DNA of 64,000 bases from Polyangium fumosum (GTDB lineage Bacteria > Myxococcota_A > Polyangia > Polyangiales > Polyangiaceae), in assembly GCF_005144585.1 (NCBI RefSeq), contig NZ_SSMQ01000057.1, forward strand, positions 18,198-82,197, in the 5' to 3' direction. This document shows, piece by piece, positions 27,401-34,704 of this stretch; position 1 is the first letter of the stretch, and every line of letters begins with the position of its first letter. The notes under the pieces are model-generated. The model saw only the letters and a list, made by a program, of their open reading frames with translations, searched no databases and was not told the DNA's origin. The position numbers were made by a program, and so were the translations under genes.

Positions 27401-29682
27401 CGCTCGGGCGCGCCGAGCTGCTCCTCGTAGATCCGCGCCGCGCGGAACGAGATGTCGAGCTTGACGTTCGGCTCGGTTGTCTTGTCGGCCGCGCCCGAGA
27501 GGAACTCGACGAGCCCCTCCCAGTCGTTCTGCGACGCGTAGAGCTCTTCGAGCCCGTCCCAGTCGCCCGACGCCACGTACGACTCGCGCAGCACGCGGAG
27601 AGCGCGCGCGTGCCCCGGCGAGAGCACGAGCACGCGACGCCACGTGCGCGCCGCCGCCACCGGATCCTTGAGCCGCTCCGCGTACACCGCGCCGAGCTTC
27701 TGCAGCGCGTTGAGCCTGCCGGCGTCGTCCGTCGCCGCATCCACGCGGCGCTCGAGCACCTCGGCGACCGTCGCGAAATCCTTGTCGCGCTCGGCTTGCT
27801 TCTCCAGCGCATCGAGCACGCCCGGCGCCGACGCGTCGAGCTCCAAGATCTGCTTGTAGTGCGCGATCGCGTCCGCGCCGCGATCGAGGCGCTCGGCCGC
27901 GAGCTTCGCCATCTCGCCGAGCAGCTCGATGCGCGCCGCGTCCTCCGTCCTCGGGAGCTGCGCCTCGTAGAGCGCGTAGAGCTGCGCCCACGAGCGCCGC
28001 TTCAGGTAGAGCTCCTTCAGCCGCGACTCGGCCTCGTCGTCGCCCGGCGCCACCGCGAGGAGCGACTCGTAGGCCGACACCGCGTTCTGGACGTTCGAGA
28101 ACTGGTCGACCCAGCGCCGCGCCACCGCGCGGTAGAGGTTCGCCTTCTCCGCGTCGCTCGTGGACAGCTCCGCGAGCCTCTGCTGATACGAGAGCAGGTC
28201 ACGCCAGCGACCGAGCGTCTCGTAGACCCGCGTCAGCTCACGCACCGCGTCGATGTCCCGCTCGTCGAGCTGTGCGATCTGCGTGAGCACCGTGACGAGC
28301 GCCGCGTCGTTCTTCGCGCGGTCGCGGTAGACCGAGGCGATGTCGCGCAGCACCTGGATGCGACCTTGCACGTCGGTCTGCGGCGTGCGCTCGAGCTCCT
28401 GCCGGTAGAGCTCGACGAGGGCGTTGTAGCCCTCCGTCTGCATGTAGAGCCGCTTCAGCGCGTCGCGCGCGTCGCGGTTGTCCGGGTCGGTGCGCAGGAT
28501 GTTCTTGTACTGATCGATCGCCTTGTGCGCGTTCTCGGTCGACTCGGCGAGCTTGGCGAGCTCCGAGGCGATCGCGCGTTTGTCGGCCCCGTCGGGCAGC
28601 GCGCGCTGGGCGTCGGTGAGGATCGCGTAGAGCCGCGCCTTGTCGCCCTTGGCGAGCAGGTGCTCCCGGAAAAACGCGAGCATGCCGGCGTGCGTCGGAT
28701 CGGCGCGACGCACGCGGTCGAAGTACGCCTCCGCCGCTTGCGGCTGGCCGCGCATCCGCCAGTGCACCATGCCGATCTGGACGAGCACGCCGAGCTCCTC
28801 GCCCGGCTTCACGCCGCCGCCCTTGAGCTGATCCTCGTAGAGCGCGACGAGCTCGTCCCATTGCTCGTTCGAGGTGAAATGTTCGGCGAGGAACGCGAGC
28901 GCGTCCGCCTGACCGGGCTGCAGGTCGAGCACCTGCGCGAAGGCGTCGCGGGCGCGGCCCTTGTCGCCGAGCTTCTCCGCCGCGACGCGTCCGAGCCGGA
29001 GCCCCGCCGCGATCCGATCTTCCTTCGACGCGCCTTCGCGCAGCGTGAACGAGAGCGCCCGCGTCACGCCGTCCCAGTCGGCGACCTTCACGCTCGCGCG
29101 TTCGAGCAGCCGCGTCGCGCGGCTGTTCTTCGGATCGAGCGCCAGCGCGAGTCCGATGAGCTCGTCGATCCGATCACGCGCCTCCGCGTGCCCGTACCGG
29201 AGCGCCACGTCCGCCGCGCTCGCCAGGAGCGAGCTCTTGAAGGCGGGGCCGTCTGCGTTCTCGGACTCGGCCACGTAGCGGTCGACGATCTCGCTCCACC
29301 GCTCGCGCTTCGTCGCGTCGCTCTCCAGCGCCTCGGCTGCGGCGTCGTCGTTCGGCCGAAGCTCGAGCAAGCGCTCGTAGGCGGCTCGCGCCTTGTCGGC
29401 GTCGACGAGCTCCTCGTTGTAGATGCGCGCGAGCTCCGCCTGCATCGGCGGCTCGACGGGCGTCCCTCCGGCAAAGGAGATCTCCAGCTCGAGGAGCTTG
29501 GCGACCGCGCCCCATTCTTTCCGCTCCTCTTGCTTGGCCCGCGCGAGCCCCAGGAGACGCTCCACGTCGTTCGTCGACGTGTCGGGGGCCGTCACTGCCT
29601 CCGCGAGATCGTTCCAGGCCGCCTCGTTCTCGGGATCGGACTGCAGGACCCCGAGGGCCACGCGAATTTTCTCAACGCTCAT
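18442..29682 (-). CDS. Giant tetratricopeptide-repeat protein
   Basis: 3,746 residues (11.2 kb, about 400 kDa), made almost entirely of TPR-like helical pairs from residue 1 (MSVEKIRVALGVLQSD) to the end (LLAKLKK). Recurrent phrases are IYE or LYEKR, AIxxYExxLxLDP and LxALxxLYxxxxxWxEL. No signal peptide, transmembrane segment, kinase or catalytic motif was found, so it is probably a cytoplasmic scaffold. Its DNA has few stops in the opposite frame, giving an antisense open frame of more than 4,000 codons that I reject as a gene. It is the first of three coupled minus-strand genes. Giant TPR proteins of this type are known from Polyangiales. Confidence 0.93.
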   Translation of the reverse strand: MSVEKIRVALGVLQSDPENEAAWNDLAEAVTAPDTSTNDVERLLGLARAKQEERKEWGAVAKLLELEISFAGGTPVEPPMQAELARIYNEELVDADKARAAYERLLELRPNDDAAAEALESDATKRERWSEIVDRYVAESENADGPAFKSSLLASAADVALRYGHAEARDRIDELIGLALALDPKNSRATRLLERASVKVADWDGVTRALSFTLREGASKEDRIAAGLRLGRVAAEKLGDKGRARDAFAQVLDLQPGQADALAFLAEHFTSNEQWDELVALYEDQLKGGGVKPGEELGVLVQIGMVHWRMRGQPQAAEAYFDRVRRADPTHAGMLAFFREHLLAKGDKARLYAILTDAQRALPDGADKRAIASELAKLAESTENAHKAIDQYKNILRTDPDNRDARDALKRLYMQTEGYNALVELYRQELERTPQTDVQGRIQVLRDIASVYRDRAKNDAALVTVLTQIAQLDERDIDAVRELTRVYETLGRWRDLLSYQQRLAELSTSDAEKANLYRAVARRWVDQFSNVQNAVSAYESLLAVAPGDDEAESRLKELYLKRRSWAQLYALYEAQLPRTEDAARIELLGEMAKLAAERLDRGADAIAHYKQILELDASAPGVLDALEKQAERDKDFATVAEVLERRVDAATDDAGRLNALQKLGAVYAERLKDPVAAARTWRRVLVLSPGHARALRVLRESYVASGDWDGLEELYASQNDWEGLVEFLSGAADKTTEPNVKLDISFRAARIYEEQLGAPERAVRSYERVLSVSPTDARAAAALVPIYEKEEKWARLPALYEILLGATSDVEEQVSMLRKLAAVTGGPLADKQKALGYARRAYELDASEDGLSLLEAWSRAASSWGPFVEAVEARLKRDEEIDGATRRALKLRLAEVYARELGKVDEAAATYRELVEADPTDEETIRELDALLRANEKKDDLRWLFQLRADQVEGEARAEILEEWATLEEEVFGDNAQAILLLRKVVEVTPARGEALRALSRLLIAAGEAAAGAEVVARHRDVSDGEQRGRCEVELATLYLEKLERPVDAFDAAVRALEILPHEADAVSILARLLDKPETRAQAAQVLSSEYAETGDARREAHALRVLLETETDTSTRLALFLKLADVNEEKLRAVGTALDVVLGALNEFSSELTVWDRASELAARAGRPTDLAEAYRTHLVAARNVESDKKLPDDVEIELCERAAMLHDDQLGDPEGAMPYLDRVLAVDPTNERAFSRLKQILTNAERWSELEALYDKAAQGTPDQTTRISLLNDVAVIAEEIMSDAAKAIRYYERILTLDAFYEPALDALQRLYEREGRWKDLAALLERRLETSTDEEAADIKLSLGRIYLDRLHEPALSLEHLERVLEQRPGDAEARQLVERLLEVGSLRLRAARVLEVVYEARDEVRQLVRVLEIRREGATEEHERRELLRRVSTLRDDRLRDDPGAFATLSELVPLEPDDAIVRERFVDIGRRLAEHEKMATVLTAAADACSTPPTQGEILMVVAQICADMLGDLDRAEKVYRRVLSIDETDPNLVIPAAQALAEIYTGKGKHEALAEVLGIEVRLEEDLERRQNLYRRIGEVYESVLEAPDKAIGAWRARMSDDPEDLEALSALERLYERTGEWRELVSILEARQTLSNDANERKRTMVRAAETLASKLDDVSGAISGWRNVSDEFGPEPATLSALEALYEKAERWSDLADTLDVHLSLANELEERLDLFARLGDVRRLHQSDLPGALDAYRQALVLDPANARCRNALEALLEDPEARRDAAETLHPLYEADGDSEKLLRVLEIEVETADSTGERLSNLQSALRTAEGPLTDTGRAFGYAVRGVREAAGEPEVAQWIETVERLAKATGRWAELSELYRSVVDSILDGDVQQDVRLRVGELARTKLDDKALAVEWYKNALDARSDDRRAMVALEELYGEANDAPNLLEILRQRVDNAADDVEKKRLLFRQAELQRDALKDPSGAIETYEALLDVELNPKAIDALETLYKESTRWEDLIKLYERQLDGAVGAPAELRVKIAKVAHERLEDVSRAFDELAEALVIDAAHVGAVGELEALLEASENPAHRARAGEMLEPVYLRRADWARVKMALDARLTASEDPSERRDLLTRLATLHEEQLEDYKAALETVAKLLHEDLGDEGVWHELERLAKVASAERRLAEIYSAELTEITVDDGQSAKLCRRTGEIYADLNDVTSALKWYRRAHEFEPESRELFSAIDGLLVRERRHEERVELYRSSLDYRYDKERLDALHTIARLERIELKQPEKSIETYRAALDVDESDARALDALTELYAELGRDQDLADLYLRRAEAAANGEAGAPYRLALARLLRDKIKDTSSAIDQLEAIVTDVPWHQEAIKELEALTRDEEHKARVVEILRPLYERSDDWRLLVKLNEERYHLASEVHEKVAVLRETAQLWETRGNDRSLAFRSMRAAFALDPEDGETRAELERLATMLGAWERLSESYEQGIEKTTDDVVKRELLLAVAKVYDEKVDDPRRALGAYRRLSELDPTERDPLEAIDMLSMLLSDWQTLIAVLEKKSELASDDENAAIWRRIAETKLQMLDDEEGAIKAYERALELDPESTVTVDALIPLYEPRDAAQRLVELYARRVELAGSGEADLRYDLNVRAAERYEKSLDNRREAINALNAALDARPSDATVLASLERLYRAEKMWDELLDNLKLQASTADTRETRVKLRTAIGDLYAAELASPQDALEHYRLVLDDDATNDHAIKAIRAIGEGREELRLDAADALEPVLRAASRWEELVGVLEMRLKAQTEGIDRARTLRAIAIVEDEKLGKPLAAEGALLRALEDTPDDPELHAEIERLAERSEGFGRYCDALSQRAAATFDAVIAKDLWLRVGRIAEDKLKDDRRSVEAYAKAVEQAGDEPALLEALDRLYSRLGDNKALADVLERRVAAISDEREQANFHHRLATIQIEAFGEKSQGLATLKQALERAPDHAPSREALEKLTDERSLFEEAAEALESVYKSQGDHAALAKLYEKRIGFVGTPAERVRLRLDLAKVLEDRSGDPKAAQGALEAALKDDPADVDVLAELERLSPITGGWASAADALEKAVSEKSDLSTDAARDLWMRIAEWRKDKLADNAAAERALEQALKHDPTSETILRNIEGLQRAAGRERDLVGTLRRLAALDGLGHLASDLRREAKGLAEGVLADDALTEAILRDMIKADDSDAWALAELTKVRDKAGDSKEVFDLLVRQAELAAEGEKIRELKHRAALVAREKLSDDKKALDLYSQIFEDEPNDAKASDALRELYAKGGKHKELLNVLSRLVDLAETPASRATLRLESARICIEKLDATSEAMEHLRAILDEERTHEQATLLLSQLLEKSGRDDELAELLNTQIDLAKERGDLSAELVYSVRLGEVFENRLNNVPKAIETYKAVLERDGNHKGALLSLARLYEKKGDKAEAAKALETVLSSATGEEAVKTSLRLADLYTALKDEAAVRRVLEAGLKADERAADIRKKLHALYEKQQAWAELADLVKGDANAATEAGQKVQLYRKAADIHLGKRSDPGAAADLLVKASELAPGDRELLLVLCDAYSASGRGKQAAEVLQKIVESYGGRRSKELATIHHRLAKAYLAEGDKEKALADLDIAFKIDPGSIAILRDLGVLSMELGEATEEKAARDAHFERAQKTFRALLLQKLDENSPISKAAAFYYIGRILHAQGDDKKAIQQLDRAIDADKNFAPAKELLAKLKK

Positions 29683-29995
29683 CGTTACCCCGGTCGGCGA
29701 AGCACAACGACACGATCATCCGGTCACCCATACGCTGCACCTCGACGTGCAGCGAAAGGCTCCTTGGACCAGACAGCTCGTCCTTCTCCCGCCATGCGTC
29801 GTCGAGAGAAGGATCCTCGGATTTATTTGACGCGAGCCGACTCTACGCTGCATTCGACCGGCGTTTCAAGGCGCCGTTTCCATCCCGGCCCGGCCGTCCG
29901 CTCGTGGCGCGGCAAACGCGCGGGAAAGCCCGTGTCCTCCCGTCGCGCGCCCTCGGCCGTTCCACGCGGCCGCACCTTGGGTTATCAAGCGGCCC
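29683..29995. other. Divergent intergenic region, giant TPR gene / hydroxyacyl-CoA dehydrogenase
   Basis: About 310 bases contain a 22-bp dyad (listed separately) nearer the TPR gene. No convincing promoter hexamers or small coding frame were seen. The lower-GC stretch around 29815-29835 is the most likely promoter area for the dehydrogenase (inference). Confidence 0.4.
29733..29754. promoter_or_regulatory. 22-bp dyad between divergent genes
   Basis: Eight-base arms CGCTGCAC and GTGCAGCG are perfectly complementary and flank a six-base centre CTCGAC whose inner TCGA is itself symmetric. It lies 50 bases upstream of the giant TPR start. The symmetry and position suit a repressor operator; a hairpin is the alternative. 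Confidence 0.4.
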
Positions 29996-30883
29996 ATGAA
30001 CGCTTCCTCCGTGAAACGGATTGGTGTCATCGGCGCAGGCCAGATGGGTCGCGGCATCGCGCAGGTCGCCGCCGCGGCCGGGATCGAGGTCGTCCTCTGC
30101 GACGCATCCCTGGAGATCGCGGACAAGGGCAAGTCGCTGATCGGCAGTATCCTCGGAAAGCAGGTAGAGAAAGGGAAGTTGTCGGCCGACGAGCATCGCG
30201 CATTGCTCGAGCGCATCGTCCCTGCCGGCAGCATGACCGCCTTCTCTTCCGTCGAGCTCGCCGTCGAGGCTGCGACGGAGAACGTCGACCTCAAGATCGA
30301 CCTCTTCCGCAAGGCCGACGCCGCGCTCGCGCCGGGCGCGATCCTCGCCTCGAACACCTCGTCGATCTCGATCACGCGCCTCGCCGCCGCGACCTCGCGC
30401 CCCGAGCGGGTCATCGGCATGCACTTCATGAACCCCGTTCCGCTCATGAAGCTCGTGGAGATCGTGCGCGGCGTGCAGACCTCGCCCGAGACCTACTCGC
30501 TCGTGCACGAGCTCTCGGTTCGTCTCGGCAAGACCGTGATCACGTCCGAGGATCGACCGGGCTTTTTGGTCAACCGGATGTTGATTCCGTTCCTCAACGA
30601 GGCTTGCTTCACCCTGCAAGAGGGCGTGGGCAGCCCCGAGGACATCGACACGGGCGCGAAGCTCGGCCTGAACCACCCGATGGGCCCGCTCGAGCTCGCC
30701 GACCTCATCGGCCTCGACACGGTGCTCGCCATCGCCGAGGTGCTCCACAAGGACCTCGGCGAGGACAAGTACCGCCCCGCGGCGTTGCTCCGGAACCTCG
30801 TCGCGGCCGGCTGGCTCGGCAAGAAGAGCGGCCGCGGCTTCTACGTGTATGACGAGAAGGGCCAGAAGACGAAGAGCAGTTAG
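29996..30883 (+). CDS. hbd: 3-hydroxybutyryl-CoA dehydrogenase
   Basis: 295 residues, within the single-domain family range of 280-295. The Rossmann fingerprint GVIGAGQMGRGIAQVAA binds NAD(P)H, and a Glu/Asp-type adenine site follows in VVLCDAS. Family landmarks include AILASNTSSISITRLA, GMHFMNPVPLMKLVEI with the catalytic His, DRPGFLVNRMLIPFLNEA and GPLELADLIGLDT. It interconverts acetoacetyl-CoA and 3-hydroxybutyryl-CoA. The convergent enoyl-CoA hydratase next door would act on the product, so the two probably serve the same short-chain pathway (butyrate/PHB or beta-oxidation). Confidence 0.94.
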   Translation: MNASSVKRIGVIGAGQMGRGIAQVAAAAGIEVVLCDASLEIADKGKSLIGSILGKQVEKGKLSADEHRALLERIVPAGSMTAFSSVELAVEAATENVDLKIDLFRKADAALAPGAILASNTSSISITRLAAATSRPERVIGMHFMNPVPLMKLVEIVRGVQTSPETYSLVHELSVRLGKTVITSEDRPGFLVNRMLIPFLNEACFTLQEGVGSPEDIDTGAKLGLNHPMGPLELADLIGLDTVLAIAEVLHKDLGEDKYRPAALLRNLVAAGWLGKKSGRGFYVYDEKGQKTKSS

Positions 30884-30887
30884 TCCC

Positions 30888-30932
30888 GAGGGGACGCCTC
30901 GCGTCCCCCTCTCGGCCAGGCAAAGCCCGGCC
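30888..30932. terminator. Tandem hairpins between convergent genes
   Basis: Two stems lie five bases after the dehydrogenase stop. The first pairs GAGGGGACG with CGTCCCCCTC (30888-30911, one extra C). The second pairs GGCCAGGC with GCCCGGCC (30914-30932, one mismatch) around AAA. There is no T-run. Their position between convergent ends suggests termination or 3'-end protection for both genes. Confidence 0.55.
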
Positions 30933-30944
30933 GATTCACCCCCT

Positions 30945-30976
30945 CGAGGCGAGTTCGCTACGCGACCTCGCAGAGC
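30945..30976. repeat. 32-bp REP-like element, copy 1
   Basis: This 32-base element differs from the copy at 34705-34736 at three positions. It starts CGAGGCGAGTTCGC and ends CCTCGCAGAGC. The outer CGAGG/CCTCG arms can form a hairpin. It sits between convergent gene ends. Confidence 0.65.
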
Positions 30977-30993
30977 GACGCGTCGCTCGCGTG

Positions 30994-31788
30994 CTAACGC
31001 CCGAGGAACGAAGGCTTCGTCTTCCCCAAGAACGCCTTCATCCCCTCCCGCTGATCCTCCGACCCGAACAGCCCCGCGAACGACTGCGCCTCGTGCTCGC
31101 ACGCCGACGCGAGGTCGACCCCCTCGCCGTGCAGCATCACGCGCTTCGCCGCCGCCACCGCGAGCGGCCCCCGCGACGCGATCTTCTGCGCCGTCTCCTT
31201 CGCCTTGAGGACGAGCTCCGCCGCCGGGTGCACCGCGTTCACGAGCCCCATCACGAGCGCTTGCTCCGCGCTCACCATGTCGCCCGTGTACACGAGCTCC
31301 CGCGCCCGCGCCGCGCCCACCCGCCGGAGCAGCCGCTGCGTCCCGCCGAAGCCCGGCATCACGCCGAGCGTCACCTCGGGCAGCCCGAGCTTCGCGCCCT
31401 CGGCCGCGTAGATGAAGTCACACGCCAGCGCGAGCTCGCAGCCCCCGCCGAGCGCGAATCCGTTCACCGCGGCGATCACCGGGAACGGCAGCGCCTCGAT
31501 CCGATGGCACAGCCGCTGCCCCGCGTCGGCGAACCGCTTCGCGGCCACCGGCGTCATCTCCGACATCTCCCCGATGTCCGCGCCTGCCACGAAGGCCTTG
31601 CCTGCGCCCGTGAGGATCGCCGCGCGCACGGCGTCCTCCCCGTCGGCCGCAGCCGCGAGCGCCTCGAACGCCCGCGCGAGCTCTGTCACGAGGTGCGCGT
31701 TCAGCGCGTTCATCTTGGTCGGCCGGTTGATCGTGAGCGTCGCGATCGCGCCGGTCCGCTCCACGAGGACGAGGTCGGTATCCGTCAT
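30994..31788 (-). CDS. Enoyl-CoA hydratase/isomerase family protein
   Basis: 264 residues, a standard crotonase length. The oxyanion-hole segments are GAGKAFVAGADIGEM and NGFALGGGCELALACD. The catalytic Glu pair positions are filled: Glu in GGGCELAL and Glu in GLPEVTLGVMPGFGGTQ. The enzyme hydrates trans-2-enoyl-CoA to 3-hydroxyacyl-CoA. It is convergent with hbd across about 110 bases holding hairpins and a REP-like repeat, so the two enzymes are probably regulated separately. Substrate chain length cannot be read. Confidence 0.93.
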   Translation of the reverse strand: MTDTDLVLVERTGAIATLTINRPTKMNALNAHLVTELARAFEALAAAADGEDAVRAAILTGAGKAFVAGADIGEMSEMTPVAAKRFADAGQRLCHRIEALPFPVIAAVNGFALGGGCELALACDFIYAAEGAKLGLPEVTLGVMPGFGGTQRLLRRVGAARARELVYTGDMVSAEQALVMGLVNAVHPAAELVLKAKETAQKIASRGPLAVAAAKRVMLHGEGVDLASACEHEAQSFAGLFGSEDQREGMKAFLGKTKPSFLGR

Positions 31789-32222
31789 GGCGCCGCGTTA
31801 CCAGGGCGCGGCCTCGATGGGAAGTCGGGACGATGCGCCGGCGCGGCTTGCCGTGAGGGCAAAAAAAAGTCGCGCAGCGCACCGGTTGGGGGGGGCGGAC
31901 CGGCACGCGCGCGACGAGTTGGAGTGTGACACCCGCGCGCTCCTTGTCGAGCGCAAGTGCGCGACTCGTGCACGGAAACGACGATCGACCGGGCCGATCC
32001 GACAGGTCTGCACGGTCACCTCGCCGCCGGGGTGGCTCCGTCATGCGCAGTCGTTGTGCTCAGGACTACGTGACGACGGAAGAGGGCGGAGCGGGCAGAA
32101 CCGAGCCTTTCGCAACGTGATGCGTGGTCGCTCCGCGGGCCGGCCTCCAAACGGCGTTCGAGGCTCGACCGGAACGCAACCGATCTTGTCCCCGCGTGCG
32201 TCTCGGGGTGAAACTGCCGGGT
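31789..32222. other. 434-base gap between enoyl-CoA hydratase and the STAND gene
   Basis: This holds the divergent leaders of both genes. I see an eight-base A-run at 31861-31868, an eight-base G-run shortly after, and a short GCGCA-AG-TGCGC hairpin. An in-frame extension of the STAND gene to 32124 looks non-coding. No RNA gene or small protein could be supported. Confidence 0.4.
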
Positions 32223-34700
32223 ATGGTCCTTACCAAGGCCGGTCTGAACCGGCTGCTCGCGGAAGTCCTGCCTCAAGACGCAGACGTCGAAGCGTTCGTC
32301 GCACAGAACTTCGGCACCATCGCCCGGCGCGTCGCGCGCGGAGCCGATCGGGCCGGCAAGATCGCGCTCCTCGTGGACAACGCCGATCTCAAGGTTCTGC
32401 TCGACAAGATCTCCGGCGCGCACCCGGTCGCCGTCGCTCGGAACGAGCACCTGCTCGCCGAGGACAAACGGGTCGCCGGAACGCCGGTGCCCGACGCAGG
32501 ACCCTGCGTAGGTCGGGACGCGCTCCTCGCCGAGCTCGCGGCGCACGTCCATCGCGACGCGCCCGGGCCCGTGCTCCTCGTCGGCGACGCGGGCCTCGGC
32601 AAGACGACGCTCGCGCTCGCGCTCCTCCACGCGGACGCGTCCGTCCGTCGCTTCGGCGGCCGCAGGTACGTCGCGCACCTCGACACGGCGGCCGACACCG
32701 AAGCGGCAGTCGTCGAGGTCAGCCGCGCCCTCGGCGTCACGCCCGAGGCGCCGCTCCTCAACCGCATCGCGGAGGCGCTGCGCCGCGCGCCGGCCTTGAT
32801 CGTCCTCGACGATCTCGACGTGCCCCTCGCGAAGGACCCCGCGAACGTGCGTGACCTTCTCCAGAGGCTCACGGCCATCCCCGGCGTCGCCGTCATCGCC
32901 ACCTCGCGATCGAGCGTGGCGCCGCCCGACGGCTTCCACGTCGCCGCGGTCAAACCCTTCGACGAGGCCTCCGCGCGGGCCGCGTTCCTCGCGATCGCCG
33001 GCGACGCACGCCGCTCTGATCCGGGCCTCTCGTTCGCGCTCACCGAGGCCGCGGGCAATCCCCTCGCGCTCGCCTTGCTCGCGCGCGCGGCTGGTGACGG
33101 TCCGCTCGACCTCGCGGTCCGCGCCTGGCACCAGAAGCAGAACGAACTGCTCATGCGCGAGGACGGCCCCGAGTCGGCGAGCGCCATCGAGATCGCCGTC
33201 GCGCTCGCGCTCGCGAGCGGCCGCCTCTCGGACGAAGCGCGCCGCCTCGCGCCGCTCTTTGCTGCGCTGCCGAACGGCGTCCGCGCCGAGGACCTCGCGG
33301 CCTTCGCGTCCTCGGGCACCGCCGACGCGGGCGTCGCGCTCGTCGCCCTCGGCCTCGCGCAGGATGCGTCGGGGCGCTCCCGCTTGCGCCGCGCCGTGCG
33401 TGAGGTCGTCGCCTTGCAGCGTCCTGGCGCTGAGGAGTCGGCGAAGGCGACGCAGAGGTACACTGGCCTCGCGCTCTCGAACGGCCCGAACGTCGGATGG
33501 CCGGCGGGGGACGAGAGCGCGGTGCGCCTCGCGGCGGACAGCGACAACATCGAGGCGATGATCCTGCGTGGCATCGACGGCCCGCACCGCATCGCGTGCA
33601 TCGACGCGTCCGTCGCGCTCGCCACGTTCATCGGCTCCTCGGGCCACTGCACGCCGCGCGTCGTCGAGCGCGCGCGCGACGCGGCGCGAGAAGGCGGCGA
33701 CAAGCTCGGCGAGGCCGACTGCACGCAGGCACTCGGCGACATCGCGCTCGCGCGTGGGGAGGTCGACGAGGCGCGCGCGCGGTACCTCGACGCACTCCCG
33801 CTCTTCCACCAGGCGCGCGCGGGCCTCAGCATCGCGGCGTGCCTCATGCGCCTCGGCGACATCGCGAGCGAGCGCGACGAGTACGACGAGGCGAAGCTCC
33901 GCTACACCGACGCCGCGCCGTACTACCGGCACATCGGCGACAAGCTCGGCGAGGCCAACTGCCTGCGCAACCTCGCCGAGATCGCGGCCCTGAGCGACAA
34001 CTACGAGGAGTCGCGCGCGCGGTACAAGGAAGCGCTGCCGATCTACAACGAGCTCGGCGACAAGGTGGCGAGCGCGACCTGCATGAAGGGCATCGCGGAC
34101 ATCGCCTTCCAGGGCACGCAGTACGACGAGGCGCGTGCGCTCTACCAGGAGGTCGGCCCGCTCCTCGAAGAGCTCGGCGATCGCCTCTCGATGGCGCAGT
34201 GCCTGCAGAACCTCGGCGACATCGCGTTCGCGCTCGGCGAGCACTCCGTGGCCGAGAAGCATTACCAGAAGGCCCTGCCCATCCTGAAGGAGCTCGGCGA
34301 CAAACTCGCCGAGGGCACGTGCTTGTCGACCCTCGGCGACGTCGCGCTCGCGTGCACGGAGATCGAGGACGCGCATGCGTACTACCTCGCGGCGCTCCCG
34401 CTGCTCCGCGAGGTCGGCGAGAAGATGGGCGAGGCGAACTGCATCCAGAGCCTCGGCGACATCGCGCTCACGCAGTTCGAGCACGACGCGGCACGGTCGC
34501 ATTACGAGAACGCCCTCAGCCTCTTCTCGGCCCTCAAGGACGATTACTCGATCGGCTGGACGCATTACCGACTGGCCCAGGTCGCCGCGGACCCAGACAT
34601 CTTCAAGAACCACCTCTACGCGGCGCGCGACGCCTGGCTGCGCATCGGTCGTCAGGACCTCATCGACGACGTCAACACCGAATTCCCCGGGATTCTCTAG
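32223..34700 (+). CDS. STAND NTPase: effector-associated domain, NB-ARC-like ATPase, TPR repeats
   Basis: 825 residues from MVLTKAGLNRLLAEVL. Residues 1-66 are a compact helical domain (DVEAFVAQNF, RRVARGADRAGKIALLVDNAD) resembling the effector-associated or bacterial death-like domains that bring STAND proteins to partner effectors. After a linker, the NTPase has Walker A GDAGLGKTT (121-129), Walker B ALIVLDDLD and the NB-ARC-type VIATSRSSVA. Residues about 490-800 are at least seven 40-residue TPRs with a recurring CxxxLGDIA opening and LGDKLGEA closing. Such proteins sense a ligand through the repeats and oligomerise. This suggests defence or regulated cell-death signalling, but no effector gene is adjacent. 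Confidence 0.88.
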   Translation: MVLTKAGLNRLLAEVLPQDADVEAFVAQNFGTIARRVARGADRAGKIALLVDNADLKVLLDKISGAHPVAVARNEHLLAEDKRVAGTPVPDAGPCVGRDALLAELAAHVHRDAPGPVLLVGDAGLGKTTLALALLHADASVRRFGGRRYVAHLDTAADTEAAVVEVSRALGVTPEAPLLNRIAEALRRAPALIVLDDLDVPLAKDPANVRDLLQRLTAIPGVAVIATSRSSVAPPDGFHVAAVKPFDEASARAAFLAIAGDARRSDPGLSFALTEAAGNPLALALLARAAGDGPLDLAVRAWHQKQNELLMREDGPESASAIEIAVALALASGRLSDEARRLAPLFAALPNGVRAEDLAAFASSGTADAGVALVALGLAQDASGRSRLRRAVREVVALQRPGAEESAKATQRYTGLALSNGPNVGWPAGDESAVRLAADSDNIEAMILRGIDGPHRIACIDASVALATFIGSSGHCTPRVVERARDAAREGGDKLGEADCTQALGDIALARGEVDEARARYLDALPLFHQARAGLSIAACLMRLGDIASERDEYDEAKLRYTDAAPYYRHIGDKLGEANCLRNLAEIAALSDNYEESRARYKEALPIYNELGDKVASATCMKGIADIAFQGTQYDEARALYQEVGPLLEELGDRLSMAQCLQNLGDIAFALGEHSVAEKHYQKALPILKELGDKLAEGTCLSTLGDVALACTEIEDAHAYYLAALPLLREVGEKMGEANCIQSLGDIALTQFEHDAARSHYENALSLFSALKDDYSIGWTHYRLAQVAADPDIFKNHLYAARDAWLRIGRQDLIDDVNTEFPGIL

Positions 34701-34704
34701 CTCC

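Noticed and set aside
18421..30852. Plus-strand open frame of 4,143 codons, antisense to the giant TPR gene and ending in hbd
   Set aside because: It is the mirror of the TPR gene plus part of hbd in a wrong frame. The translation is Arg/Glu/Leu-rich without a domain, and the TPR sense frame is clearly coding. High GC at third positions makes such frames common.
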